Positions 36,178 through 45,387 are shown, numbered from the stretch's first letter. The stretch: 64,000 bases of DNA from Solirubrum koreensis (GCF_039541855.1 NZ_BAABHA010000011.1:32678-96677), one strand, 5' to 3'. Translations and numbers: made by a program. The notes: generated from the letters alone by a model not told the origin.

Positions 36178-36855
36178 CTAAAGCGGCAGATAGACCATCT
36201 TGCGCGCGTCGGGCGGCCCCAGCGGATTCCGGTAGGGATACAGCACCAGGCGGGGCGCCTGGCCGGCGGCTGGGGGAGTGGCATAGGCATAGGCCACCCC
36301 GCGCACGGTTACGGCCTGCCCCGGCTTAAGCAGCATGGGCGCGGTAGCCGCCTGACCGGGTACGGTAACCTCCGGCTCTCGCAGCGAAAAGGTGTTCAGG
36401 GTATCGGGCGCCCACGGGCCATCCAGCGCCATGGCGGCGGGTATTTTCTCACCCGGCGCGTAGCCCGTCGGTTTCCATTTGAGCACTGCTTCGAAGGGCA
36501 GCCGGTAACCGGGAGCCACAGGCGGGTAGTTGCCTTTGATGGGGCGCCACAGAATGGGTAGCAGCAAGATAGCCGGCTGGGCTGCACCCGCTGCTTTAAC
36601 CGAAACGAGTTGCATGTAGCCATCCTGCGGCAGGAGCTGTTCCAGGGCCGGGCGCAAATCAACCGGCTTATCAGCAGCCAATTGCGGCGGTTTGGTTGTA
36701 GCAAGCCTCCAAGCGGCTGCCCGGGCTTGGGCTTCGGGGGAATTGGCGGCCGCAGTGGCTACCTGCTGCAGCTTTTCCGCGGCGGCTTCGTTGTCGCTCT
36801 TGCATCCCGTCAATAGTGCGCCTGCACCCAGCAGGCTAAAAAGAAGCTGTTTCAT
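36178..36855 (-). CDS. Lipoprotein within the transfer operon
   Basis: The 225-residue protein begins MKQLLFSLLGAGALLTGCKSDNEAAAEKLQ, a lipoprotein signal. The mature region (LRPALEQLLPQDGYMQLVSVKAAGAAQPAILLLPILWRP...KWKPTGYAPGEKIPAAMALDGPW) matches no family I know. Its place between TraJ and TraK, where other Bacteroidetes operons have no fixed lipoprotein, suggests a lineage-specific outer-membrane part such as a VirB7 substitute, though it is larger than VirB7. The role is unproven. Confidence 0.7.
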   Translation of the reverse strand: MKQLLFSLLGAGALLTGCKSDNEAAAEKLQQVATAAANSPEAQARAAAWRLATTKPPQLAADKPVDLRPALEQLLPQDGYMQLVSVKAAGAAQPAILLLPILWRPIKGNYPPVAPGYRLPFEAVLKWKPTGYAPGEKIPAAMALDGPWAPDTLNTFSLREPEVTVPGQAATAPMLLKPGQAVTVRGVAYAYATPPAAGQAPRLVLYPYRNPLGPPDARKMVYLPL

Positions 36856-36867
36856 AGCGGTAAATGG

Positions 36868-37968
36868 TTAGCGCCGGCGGCGCGTGGGCGCGCTAGAGTC
36901 GGCGGAGGACATGGTAGGCAGGTCGGAAGAGGCCGAACCCGAAGGCGAGCTGCTGGCGCCGGCACCGGAGCTGCTGCCCCCTTTATCGGGGCCGAAGCCC
37001 AGCTTGCGGCCCAGCGCGCCGCTGGCCCCGCCGCCGTAGGCCCCCGGAAACACGACGCTGTTCACGGCACCGGCAGCCCCGGCCACGGCCCCGCCGAACA
37101 TGCCCACGAAGCCCTGCACGGCCGAGGAGCCGATGAGGAAGCTGGTCAGCCAGGGCACCATGCAGTAAAGGATGACGAAGCCGATGGAGTTGATGAGGTA
37201 GGTTACATCGTTGGCGTAATCGCCCGGGGTCATGCCGGTGGGCAGCAGCACGTTGCCCGTCGCGGGCCGGATGCCGGCGTAATTGGCATAGATGGTATCC
37301 AGCAGTGAGTAAGTCAGGGACCAGAACTGCACAGCCATGAAGTTCTGCAGCCACTGCTTGCCCAGCTGCGCAAAGGGCGGCAGCGCGGAGAGGCAGATGG
37401 CAATGGGCCCGCTCACGTACAGGAAGGCCACGATGTACTGGCGCACCATCACCAGCACCTGCCGGATGAGCACGACGGTGCTGGTCGTGAACAGTTCGGT
37501 GAGCAGGTTGAGCAGGGAGAAGTTGGTGAGCTTGTCCCAGAAGGAAGTGATAGCGCCAATCTGGTCGTTGACAAAGCCGGCCGTGTTGGTGGCCTTGTCG
37601 GGCTCGATGGAGGCGGCGCCCGCTGGATTCGTCAGGCTTTGCAGGGCCTCGGCAATGAAACCGGGCTTAGCCGGCGCCACCAGGCTGGAAAACCCGCCGA
37701 TGGCCCCGCCAATCAAATCCATGAAGTCCCGGTAGAAAAACAGGATGAAGTACACGAACAGCGCCTTGAGCAAGGGCGAAAAGTCCATGCGCAGCTGCCC
37801 GCCCTGCAGGTAGCCGCGACCCACAGTGTAAAGCAGCGCCACCGAGAGAAACGGCGGAATCAGGTAGAGTTGGCAGGCCTGCAGTACTTTGCGCAGGGCC
37901 CCGTCCGCCGCCGTGATGAAGTCGGTATCCAGGTCCATGCCGACGAGCAGCAGCAGGGGCGCACTCAT
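36868..37968 (-). CDS. traJ: Conjugative transfer protein TraJ (VirB6/TrbL-like)
   Basis: The 366-residue polytopic protein has hydrophobic helices across residues of about 30-290 (LYLIPPFLSVALLYTVGRGYLQGG, ALFVYFILFFYRDFMDLIGGAIGGF, IVAFLYVSGPIAICLSALPPFAQLGKQWLQNFMAVQFWSLTYSLLD). The Ser/Gly-rich tail ends in RRRR. It corresponds to TraJ, the inner-membrane channel part. Its ATG overlaps the TraG stop by 4 bp (translational coupling). Confidence 0.9.
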   Translation of the reverse strand: MSAPLLLLVGMDLDTDFITAADGALRKVLQACQLYLIPPFLSVALLYTVGRGYLQGGQLRMDFSPLLKALFVYFILFFYRDFMDLIGGAIGGFSSLVAPAKPGFIAEALQSLTNPAGAASIEPDKATNTAGFVNDQIGAITSFWDKLTNFSLLNLLTELFTTSTVVLIRQVLVMVRQYIVAFLYVSGPIAICLSALPPFAQLGKQWLQNFMAVQFWSLTYSLLDTIYANYAGIRPATGNVLLPTGMTPGDYANDVTYLINSIGFVILYCMVPWLTSFLIGSSAVQGFVGMFGGAVAGAAGAVNSVVFPGAYGGGASGALGRKLGFGPDKGGSSSGAGASSSPSGSASSDLPTMSSADSSAPTRRRR

Positions 37969-40619
37969 GCCGGCAGCGCCCCCTTGCGCTTTTGCTTTTC
38001 TTCCACAAACTGGTCAACAGCGAAGTCGAGCCGCTGCTCGGTGACGGTGGTGTAGGTGGGCCGGCCGTCGGCGTCGCGCACCAGGTTGCCCACCGCGTCG
38101 CGCACTTCCACCGGCCGCTGGCGCTGATAGTGGCGCACGAGCTGGTTGAGGTAGTTGCGCTCGGCCGGCCGCGAGGTCAGTACCGCATCGAGCTGGGGCG
38201 AGGCTTCCAGGGCATACACCTTCGCCTGGGCACCTTGCTTGATGAAAAACTCCCGGAACGAGTCGGTGGAGCGGACCGAGCGAATCAGGTCCATCTCGTG
38301 GCCCGTGAGACCCAGTGGCGCCTGCAGACGGGTGAGCGAGGCCTCGTTGGAGTGGCGCAGGATGATTTTGGTCGAGGAGTTGTCAATCAGCGTGTAGCCG
38401 ATGGGCGAGTCGATGATTTCCTGAATGCCCTGGGTGATGATGGTGATGGAGCCGTTGGTTTTGCGGATGGTGCGGTACATCGACACGATGAACTCCTCCA
38501 GCACGCCTGAGAGCAGCGCCCAGGCCTCGTCCAGGGCGATGTACTTCACGGCGTCGGGAAACTGCCGGAACAGGTCCAAACTCAGCTCGGTGATGAGCAT
38601 GGCCACCACAGGATACAGCGTGGGGTCAGTCTTCACGCGTGCCAGGTCAAAGCAAAGCAGCGGGTACTGGCTCAGCTGGGCCTCGCGGGTGGAGTTGAGC
38701 ACCTTGGCGTAGCGCCCGCCCGTCACGAATTCGCCCAGCACGAGAAAGAACTCGTGCATGTCGATGTACTTCATGTCGGTCTGGTACTGGGCCCGCTGCA
38801 GGGCCAGCACGGCGATGCTCTCGTCGGTGGCCTCGTTCTCCCCGGCCGACGGCGTTTCGGCCCGCATCCACTGGTCGTAGCGCTGGACGTACTTATAAAA
38901 ACTTTCCATTCCCGGAAACTCCTCATCCGACTGGCCCAGCCGCTCGTGCTGGTTCAGGTCGTGGTAGTACCCGGTCAGAAAGCGCGAAAGGATGGTGCGC
39001 TCGGATTTACTTAGGGCTCGGTCCTTGCCGCCCTTCCAGAGGGCGGCCAGCAGGGCCAGGTGGAAATTGAGTTTTTCGTCGGAATAGTGCCAGGGGCCGT
39101 TTTCGCCTTCGCGCGGCAGCAGAAAGGGATTGAACTCAATCGGGTTTTGCGGGTCGTATTCGAAGTAGGTGTTCTCGAAGTCCGGCCCCATCAGGCTCTG
39201 GAACACGTTGCGGTAGGTGCCCCCGATGTCGATGATAATCTGGCGGGCGCCGCGCTCGTAGCGCTGCACGATGAAGTTGCCGAAGGTGTAGCTCTTGCCC
39301 GAGCCCGAGGGGCCAATGACCAGCGCGTTCTGGTTGTCGAGGTCAGTGTTGAACAGGTTTACCTTAACCAGGTTGCGGAACCGGTCGCATAGATACTCGC
39401 CGGTGGGCTCGGGCCGGTAGGTGGTGGTCCAGTGGAAGTAGCAGGCCGCCCGGTCGGCCGAAGTGGTCAGCCAGCGGTCCGGCACCTGGTAGGCATTACC
39501 AGGGGCCAGGCCGAAGAACAGCGGCAGGGTCAGGTAGCTTTCCACCACCGCTTCCGCGCCGAAAATGGACCGGAAGGCCGCCGTGGTCTTTTCCACATGC
39601 TCGCGCCGGGCTTGGTCGTCCACGTCCCAGAGCAGCACCGACAGGTGCAGGCCCACGACCTGCTTGCTGCCTGAGCGCACTTCGGCAGTGAACTCGTCAA
39701 TCTCTGCGGCCCGCAGGTGGTTGTCCTGCGTGGCCAGAAAGGACAGCGAATTGTTGATTTTCTTGTCGTTGTCGAGGCTTCTGAGCTCGGCGCGGGAGTC
39801 CTGAATCAGCATCGCCTGCGTCAGCACGTGCGGGCAGGAGAGAAACGCCGTGAGCGGGTAGAGCATGGGCGAGGTGACACCGTAGCCGTTGCGCACGGCG
39901 GGGTGGGCCTCACTCCCCTGCCCCACCAGCGAGACGATGCTCACGCGGTTCTCGCCCACGGTGAAGGCGCCCGGCACGTTGCTGATTTCACGGGTCAGGC
40001 CAGCGGGCTGCTGGTCGAACTCCAGGTTGAAGTACTGGGTGAAGACTTGCGGCAGCTGGGCCTGGTTGAGGCGGCGGTAGTCCAGGCCCCCGAGGCCGCG
40101 CAGGCTCTGCAGCAGCTCGGTGGCGATGCGCTCGGCCGCGTCCAGGGTCTGCACCACGCCGGCAAACGGGTTCTTGGCCAGCTTCTCGCCGGCGCGGTTC
40201 ACGAGGGCGCTCAGCGCGTTGGGCCGCACGGGCTTGGCTTCGTCGGCGGGCGCAAACGAGACGAACAGGTAGGCCCGGTGGAAGAGCACCAGCCGGTCGG
40301 AGAAGTGCGCGTTCATCTTGCCCTCGAAGTAGCCGGGGCGGGCATCGCCGCCAAGGCCTTGAAAGGGCCGGTCGTAATAGATGTCGGTTTTCTGCACCAC
40401 CGTGCCCACGGGCAGGGTGCGTAGGGCCCCGAGCAGCGCTGACTGCAGGTTGGCAAACTCTTCGGCCTGCCAGCTCTCCATTTCGGGGCATTCGAGCACG
40501 AAGCCGACGCCCACGCGGCCATCCCGGAAGATGACCTTGTCGTCCTGGTAGGCGTAGGCCGGATGCAGGTCCGCGAAGTCGGCGGTGCGGTCGGCAGCCT
40601 TAGCGGGGAGAATGTTCAT
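37965..40619 (-). CDS. traG: Conjugation ATPase TraG (VirB4-like)
   Basis: The 884-residue protein is the VirB4-type ATPase of Bacteroidetes elements. The N-terminal domain shows YQDDKVIFRDGRVGVGFVLECPEMESW. Walker A is GPSGSGKS at residues 436-443, Walker B is near YIALDEAWALL, and a C-terminal FIVSMYRTIRKTNGSITIITQGIQEI segment is typical. It powers pilus assembly and substrate transfer at the inner membrane. The start overlaps the 3' end of TraF by 20 bp and the stop overlaps TraJ by 4 bp. Confidence 0.96.
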   Translation of the reverse strand: MNILPAKAADRTADFADLHPAYAYQDDKVIFRDGRVGVGFVLECPEMESWQAEEFANLQSALLGALRTLPVGTVVQKTDIYYDRPFQGLGGDARPGYFEGKMNAHFSDRLVLFHRAYLFVSFAPADEAKPVRPNALSALVNRAGEKLAKNPFAGVVQTLDAAERIATELLQSLRGLGGLDYRRLNQAQLPQVFTQYFNLEFDQQPAGLTREISNVPGAFTVGENRVSIVSLVGQGSEAHPAVRNGYGVTSPMLYPLTAFLSCPHVLTQAMLIQDSRAELRSLDNDKKINNSLSFLATQDNHLRAAEIDEFTAEVRSGSKQVVGLHLSVLLWDVDDQARREHVEKTTAAFRSIFGAEAVVESYLTLPLFFGLAPGNAYQVPDRWLTTSADRAACYFHWTTTYRPEPTGEYLCDRFRNLVKVNLFNTDLDNQNALVIGPSGSGKSYTFGNFIVQRYERGARQIIIDIGGTYRNVFQSLMGPDFENTYFEYDPQNPIEFNPFLLPREGENGPWHYSDEKLNFHLALLAALWKGGKDRALSKSERTILSRFLTGYYHDLNQHERLGQSDEEFPGMESFYKYVQRYDQWMRAETPSAGENEATDESIAVLALQRAQYQTDMKYIDMHEFFLVLGEFVTGGRYAKVLNSTREAQLSQYPLLCFDLARVKTDPTLYPVVAMLITELSLDLFRQFPDAVKYIALDEAWALLSGVLEEFIVSMYRTIRKTNGSITIITQGIQEIIDSPIGYTLIDNSSTKIILRHSNEASLTRLQAPLGLTGHEMDLIRSVRSTDSFREFFIKQGAQAKVYALEASPQLDAVLTSRPAERNYLNQLVRHYQRQRPVEVRDAVGNLVRDADGRPTYTTVTEQRLDFAVDQFVEEKQKRKGALPA

Positions 40620-40947
40620 GCGAAGGGGAAAGTGCGGTAGCGCTGCCCGCCGAAGGCCCGGACCGGGCGCGGCCCAGGGCGATGCGGCGCGGCTGCCGCC
40701 GGTGGAAGGAAAGCCAGCTGAGCAGAAAGCCCGGCGGGCGGTGCTTAGCCAGGTAGCGCAGGGCGTAGAGCAATACCACCAGCACCACCAGAATCAGCAG
40801 GTAGAGGAAGCGCGGGACGGTGACGACCAGCCCCGCGACGCCAATGGCCAGCACGGCGGCCAGAAACAGGCCCACCACCAGCCCCAGGTCCGGCAGGTTC
40901 ATGCCCAGCACCTGCGCCGGGCGCTCGATGCTTTTGTAGGAACGCAT
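40600..40947 (-). CDS. traF: Conjugative transfer protein TraF (VirB3-like, DUF4133)
   Basis: The 115-residue protein begins MRSYKSIERPAQVLGMNLPDLGLVVGLFLAAVLAIG, with two hydrophobic helices (the second is FLYLLILVVLVVLLYALRYL), matching the DUF4133 TraF family. The C-terminal ~35 residues (Arg/Ser/Pro-rich) extend past the usual end and overlap the TraG start. It is a small inner-membrane partner of the ATPase. Confidence 0.88.
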   Translation of the reverse strand: MRSYKSIERPAQVLGMNLPDLGLVVGLFLAAVLAIGVAGLVVTVPRFLYLLILVVLVVLLYALRYLAKHRPPGFLLSWLSFHRRQPRRIALGRARSGPSAGSATALSPSHEHSPR

Positions 40948-40959
40948 GGGCCGGTTTGC

Positions 40960-41379
40960 TTAGGGCGTTACGCCGCCTTCGCCCCCGCCCATGGCGCTGG
41001 CCAGGTCTTCTTTGAAGTAGTTGAAGCCGAACCAGAGGATGACGCCGCCCATGAGCCAGCCCAGGGAGCCGAGCGCGTCCGGCGCGCCGCTGATGAACTT
41101 CTGCACCACCCGGACCAGGCCGATGGCCAGCACGATGATGAAAAGCACCTGCACGATGCTGATGACAATGGTCTGCACGCTGCGCAGGGCGCCCACGGCG
41201 CGGCCGCCGGCGCCGGCTTGCCCAAATACCAGGGCCGGGGAAGTGGTCAGCAGCAGGGCCATGGCCAGGCGTTCGGCGCGGGAGGGTTGGTAGGTGTGGC
41301 CCGCCGCGAGCAGGCGCAGCCCGCCAGCAGCCGCTTGGGCGGCGCCGCGGTGCAGGCGCGTAAGCAAGGGAGTTTGCAT
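40960..41379 (-). CDS. traE: Conjugative transfer protein TraE (VirB2-like pilin, DUF4134)
   Basis: The 139-residue protein has a Sec-type leader ending in LLLTTSPALVFGQ, then two helices (TIVISIVQVLFIIVLAIGLVRVV and GSLGWLMGGVILWFGFNYF). This is the pilin-like TraE of Bacteroidetes conjugative elements. The start at MQTPLLTR (41379) is preferred over an ATG 51 bp upstream because the leader before it is unlikely. It is 12 bp upstream of TraF. Confidence 0.88.
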   Translation of the reverse strand: MQTPLLTRLHRGAAQAAAGGLRLLAAGHTYQPSRAERLAMALLLTTSPALVFGQAGAGGRAVGALRSVQTIVISIVQVLFIIVLAIGLVRVVQKFISGAPDALGSLGWLMGGVILWFGFNYFKEDLASAMGGGEGGVTP

Positions 41380-41433
41380 GGAAAAGGAAGTGGGTGAATG
41401 GAGTGGAAAAGCAGATAAGGGAAAGGACAATCC

Positions 41434-41901
41434 TTAGGCGGAGGCCGGCGCTGCGCGGCGGTTTTCGAGGGCGGTGCCCATCAGGGCGCGCATTTTGGCC
41501 CGGCGCTCTGCGGCGGTGAGCTCCACGCCGCGGTTGTGCTCGTCGGTGGCCGTGGGGGCCGGCGCCGTGAGGTAGTTGTGCAGGGCGCCCGCCGGCAGCT
41601 GCCCGGCTTCGGCCGCTGGGGTGGAAGGTTCCTCCGGTTCGGTCGGCGCAGTTTCACCTGCTGGTATCTCTTCCGGGCTGAGGGTCGGCTGCTCCGGGTC
41701 GGGAGTGGGGTACGGAGCCGGCGGCACGACCAGGGGCGCGGGGTGGAAATCAGCCAGCCGATAATGGCGGGTGCGCAGCGAGGGATGGTTGCCGCTGAGC
41801 ACCGGCGGCGCCACGGCAGCCCCGGGGACCGTGGGCATGGCAAAGCGCCACCAGAGCACGCCCAGGGCCGATAGCAGCAGAAAGAGCAGCAGCCAGAGCA
41901 T
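41434..41901 (-). CDS. Membrane-anchored Pro-rich protein, first gene of the transfer operon
   Basis: The 155-residue protein begins MLWLLLFLLLSALGVLWWRFAM, a single N-terminal anchor, followed by a Pro/Glu/Thr-rich stretch and a charged helical end (LTAAERRAKMRALMGTALENRR). I do not recognise the family. It is 54 bp upstream of TraE in the same direction, so it belongs to the operon; a spacer-like periplasmic or cytosolic accessory is the simplest reading. Confidence 0.7.
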   Translation of the reverse strand: MLWLLLFLLLSALGVLWWRFAMPTVPGAAVAPPVLSGNHPSLRTRHYRLADFHPAPLVVPPAPYPTPDPEQPTLSPEEIPAGETAPTEPEEPSTPAAEAGQLPAGALHNYLTAPAPTATDEHNRGVELTAAERRAKMRALMGTALENRRAAPASA

Positions 41902-41949
41902 CGATTTCAAGCAAGCGGGTCAAAGTTTTTTGTGAGCATTTGCGGCAAC

Positions 41950-42000
41950 TATACGGAGCACTTCCGTATAAGTTCTGCTTTATGAGAAGTTTTAAAGCAG
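41950..42000. promoter_or_regulatory. Divergent control region with two inverted repeats
   Basis: The 219-bp gap between the transfer operon (minus) and the plus-strand genes holds two dyads: TATACGGA-gcact-TCCGTATA (41950-41970) and CTGCTTTA-N10-TAAAGCAG (41975-42000). Both fit operators for a regulator controlling transfer. A -7-like TACCTTGC at 42092-42099 faces the plus-strand genes. Confidence 0.5.
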
Positions 42001-42120
42001 CTATGCCGAAGCTTTGGAGTCATTTGACTGCAAGTGCGGCGTAGCCATGTACCGACAGCAATCGGGTAGTGCACACGGCCGGCTGGTTTGCTACCTTGCG
42101 CGCCCTCTAATTGCTGCTAC

Positions 42121-42534
42121 ATGACCACCTCAGTACCCACTCCCCCGGCTTCCACCCCCGTTGAGCCGGTTAATGCGGGCTTTCCAGACCCCGCGCTTAT
42201 CGTTTCCTATGCCACTGTTCTGCGCTATATCCGCCACCGCCTCAACACCCTGCTGCACGGGCAGCTCAAGCCCTGGGCTCAGGAGCACAAGTTCAACTAC
42301 GCCCGGCTGATTGAAATCAAGAAGCTGGAGGAGGAAACCCAGGCCGTGCTGCTGCAGCGCCTGATGGCCCACTTCCAGTTTCCCACCGAGCTGCTGCGCA
42401 TCATCGTGCACCAGTCGCGCCGGCACTTTTTCATGTTCACCTCCCTGGAAAATCTGGCCCGCTTCAAAGCCGAGCTGAACCTCTTCGACAACCCGCCTTT
42501 TGACGCTCCGGCGTCGCCCACCACCACTAACTAG
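42121..42534 (+). CDS. Hypothetical protein, paralogue of its downstream neighbour
   Basis: The 137-residue protein has a Pro/Thr-rich N-terminus and a helical core: PDPALIVSYATVLRYIRHRLNTLLHGQLKPWAQEHKFNYARLIEIKKLEEETQAVLLQRLMAHFQFPTELL. The first codons (PDPAL...Y) and the HFFMF/FTSLENLARFKAEL end align with the next gene. The fold resembles a small helix-turn-helix-like bundle, but no known family is recognised. The ATG at 42121 follows a -7-like TACCTTGC. Confidence 0.75.
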   Translation: MTTSVPTPPASTPVEPVNAGFPDPALIVSYATVLRYIRHRLNTLLHGQLKPWAQEHKFNYARLIEIKKLEEETQAVLLQRLMAHFQFPTELLRIIVHQSRRHFFMFTSLENLARFKAELNLFDNPPFDAPASPTTTN

Positions 42535-42579
42535 CGGAAAGGCCCTGGAGCCTGCCCGCTCCACGTTGCCCTTTTCCCT

Positions 42580-42975
42580 ATGTCTGTTTCCCTCGCTTCC
42601 CGCCGCCCGGCAAAATCCATTTCTTCCCCGGCCGCCCTGGGCCCCCAGCTGCCCGACCCGGCGCTGGCCATAGCCTACGACGAGGCCCGCCGCTACGTGC
42701 AGCTGCGGCTGCGCAGCCTGCCTCACGGGGGCCTGCGGGCCACCTGCACCGCCTTTGGCTTTCCCTACACCACCAGCGTGGGCCTGAAAACGGGCAGCCT
42801 GCAGCGCGAGGAATACCGCCTCGTGCAAAAGCACCTGCGCGTGTTTGGCTTCGAGACCGAGCTGGTGCGCCTGTATGTGGGCGGCCAGCTCTGCGAGCAT
42901 TACCTCTTTGCCGACGCCGCGCTGCTGGCCACCCTGCGCGAGCAGCTGGCAGCCCACGAGCAGCTGGTCAGCTAG
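42580..42975 (+). CDS. Hypothetical protein, paralogue of its upstream neighbour
   Basis: The 131-residue protein shares PDPALAIAYDEARRYVQLRLRSLPHGGL, then YRLVQKHLRVFGFETELVRLYVGGQLCEHYLFADAALLATLRE, with the preceding gene, at matching positions. Tandem divergence of one ancestor is clear from the layout. No function is known; a DNA-binding or regulator role for transfer is possible because both lie beside the divergent control region. Confidence 0.75.
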   Translation: MSVSLASRRPAKSISSPAALGPQLPDPALAIAYDEARRYVQLRLRSLPHGGLRATCTAFGFPYTTSVGLKTGSLQREEYRLVQKHLRVFGFETELVRLYVGGQLCEHYLFADAALLATLREQLAAHEQLVS

Positions 42976-43058
42976 CGCCCTTCCCTCCTACTTCGTGATT
43001 TATGCCCCTCGCCCACCCCTGCGGGTGCGGCTACGGCATACCCTTTCCACTCCTGCTT

Positions 43059-45338
43059 ATGCTAGCCTCAACTTCTTCCCCACGCGACAACGACCCCCAG
43101 GAGCTCGACCGCTTCAAGCAATCCATCGACCTGGTTGACTACGCCACCCAGCGCCACGGCTACGACGTGAAAAAGGCCGGCCCCCGCGGCCACTGGCACC
43201 AGTTGGAAAAGGACGGAGAAATGCTCATCGTCTCCCGCAAGGGTGACCACCAGGTGTACCTGAACCCCGGAGATGACCGGGACTCCGGCTCCATCATTGA
43301 CTTCGTGAAAACCCGCGAAAACCAGACGTTGGGCCAGGTGCGGCAGACCCTGCGCCAATACCTGGGCGAACCCGAGCAAGGCTGGCAGGCGGCTACCTCT
43401 CCCCCACTGCCCGCCCCGGCGGCCTACGCACCCAAGCCCAGCGAGCCAGCCGAAGTAGAAACCGAAGCGGAACGACGGGCCCGCCTCGTAGCGGCCGTGA
43501 TGGGCACCCACGCCGCCCTGACGGACCGCAGCTACCTGCACCACCGGCACCTGACGGATGAGACCATTGACAGCCCGGCCTTTCAGGGGCGGGTATTCAC
43601 CAGCCAGCAGGGAAATTTTCGCAACACGGCTTTTCCGCTTTACAACGAGCACGGTATTGCTACCGTGGAGCAGCGCAACGAGGACTACAAGCACCTGCTG
43701 CAGCTGCCCAAAACGGGCGTGTGGGTGTCGCACCCCACCGAGGGCAAGGATACCCCGGTGCAGCGCCTGGTCGTGTCGGAAAGCCCGGTGGACGCCATGA
43801 GCTACCACCAGCTGCACCACCGGGGCGCCGAGGGCCAGCCCAATACGCTGTACGTGGCCACCAGCGGCACCGTCACCGAGCGGCAGGTGGAGCTGATTCA
43901 AAAGCTCATCGACAAGCAGGAGCCCAAAGAGGTAGTGCTGGCCAACGACAACGACGCGGCGGGACGGCGCTTCAACATCAATTACCTCAACGAGCTGCAG
44001 GTCCCGCGCCGCGCCCGCGAAGTGGCCGATGGCCACGTGGCCTACGACGAGGCGCCTCGCCCGGTGGAGTGGCACGCCACGGCGGCCGGCAAGTACCATA
44101 CAGCCCTGCGCGTGGAGTTTCACCACGCCACCCGCGCCGAGGGCACCGAGCACCTGAGCCAGCTCACCGCGCAGGTGCAGCAGCTGCGGCCGGCAGCTGA
44201 TGAAGCCGTGGCGCTGGAAGTGCAGCGGGCCACCCGCCAGGAAACCGTCGTGCGCCTGGTCGTGCCCAATGCCGACAGCCATACCCTCGAAGATCTGGCG
44301 CGCACCCTGCACGCCCAGCGCGAAATGCAGCGCGGGCAGCTGGAGCACGGGCCCCACGAGCCCGGCCGCCAGCCCGAAAACTTCATTCGCACCGAGTACG
44401 CCATCAGCAAGGACTTTAACCGCGACCTGGAGCTGTTAAGCCAAGGCCTGAGCCGCGAGCAGGTGGCCGAGCAGGCCCGCGCCGACGAGCTGGCCAAGGA
44501 GCAGCAGCGCCAGGATAAGGCCCGTCAGGAGCAAGAGCAGCGGCAGCAGGCGCAGCAGCGCGCAGCCGAGCGCGAGCAGGCGGCCAACTCACCGGAGGCC
44601 CAGCGCCGGGAGGCCGAGCAGCAGCGCCAGGCCACTGCGCTGGCTGTAGCAGGGGCAACCGGCGACCCTGCCCTGCAGCGGGCTGTGCAGCTAACGGTAA
44701 CCGAGCCCACCCCCGCGGATGAGGCGACCCCCAGCCAGGCCCAGCAGATGCGGGAGCTGCTGCGCAAGGCCGGTGCTCAGGTAGAGCTGCGCGCTGAGAC
44801 GGACCCCACCAGTGGCCAGCTGCGCAGTGAGCTCGACGTGCGCTACCATCCCCACGCCACCCCCGGCGGCGTGCGCCAGCTAAGCCAGACGCTCGATGCG
44901 CTGGATAAGTCGCCGTTGGTTGCCCTCACCGAGCCTACCGAAGAGCAGGCCGAGCGCCGCCGGCTGGCCGCCGCGCTGCCGGAGCAGTCGGTAACAAAAA
45001 CCGCCATCATCCGCATCGACGAGCCTGAGCCCCGGGCCGGCGCTACCGGCTATGCCGAAGCCGTGGCGGAGCAGTTGCGTGAAGCCGGCCTGAACACCGG
45101 CTCGCTGCGCAGCGCCACCGACCCGACCACGCACCAGCGCCACAGCGAAATAGAAGTCAGCTACCGGCTCGACCAGCCAAACCTGGCGCGTGTCAGTGCC
45201 GCGCTCGATGACGTATCCCGCCAGCCCGGCGCTCACGTGCACGAACACGCCGCTGACCAGGCCGAGCGCCACCGTCTCGCTCCCAGTGGCGTTAATGCCA
45301 GCACTCTAGCCGAGCGGACGGCTGGCCCCGAGCGGTAA
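43059..45338 (+). CDS. Toprim/DUF3991 primase-like protein of mobile elements
   Basis: The 759-residue protein has an N-terminal zinc-free primase-like region (ELDRFKQSIDLVDYATQRHGYDVKKAGPRGHWHQLEKDGEMLIVSR) and a Toprim fold: E241 in VSESPVDAMSY with D245, and D297-N-D299 in LANDNDAAGRRF. The C-terminal half is Gln/Glu/Arg-rich, partly coiled-coil, and has two internal repeats: LRKAGAQVELRAETDPTSGQLRSELDVRY... and LREAGLNTGSLRSATDPTTHQRHSEIEVSY.... Proteins of this kind travel with Bacteroidetes transfer genes and may prime DNA after entry. The start is the ATG followed by LASTSSPRDND; the in-frame residues upstream are not conserved in type. Confidence 0.88.
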   Translation: MLASTSSPRDNDPQELDRFKQSIDLVDYATQRHGYDVKKAGPRGHWHQLEKDGEMLIVSRKGDHQVYLNPGDDRDSGSIIDFVKTRENQTLGQVRQTLRQYLGEPEQGWQAATSPPLPAPAAYAPKPSEPAEVETEAERRARLVAAVMGTHAALTDRSYLHHRHLTDETIDSPAFQGRVFTSQQGNFRNTAFPLYNEHGIATVEQRNEDYKHLLQLPKTGVWVSHPTEGKDTPVQRLVVSESPVDAMSYHQLHHRGAEGQPNTLYVATSGTVTERQVELIQKLIDKQEPKEVVLANDNDAAGRRFNINYLNELQVPRRAREVADGHVAYDEAPRPVEWHATAAGKYHTALRVEFHHATRAEGTEHLSQLTAQVQQLRPAADEAVALEVQRATRQETVVRLVVPNADSHTLEDLARTLHAQREMQRGQLEHGPHEPGRQPENFIRTEYAISKDFNRDLELLSQGLSREQVAEQARADELAKEQQRQDKARQEQEQRQQAQQRAAEREQAANSPEAQRREAEQQRQATALAVAGATGDPALQRAVQLTVTEPTPADEATPSQAQQMRELLRKAGAQVELRAETDPTSGQLRSELDVRYHPHATPGGVRQLSQTLDALDKSPLVALTEPTEEQAERRRLAAALPEQSVTKTAIIRIDEPEPRAGATGYAEAVAEQLREAGLNTGSLRSATDPTTHQRHSEIEVSYRLDQPNLARVSAALDDVSRQPGAHVHEHAADQAERHRLAPSGVNASTLAERTAGPER

Positions 45339-45387
45339 GAGCCCTCGGTTTCTTAGGCATGTAGCCCAGAGTTGTGGGCTGATTATT

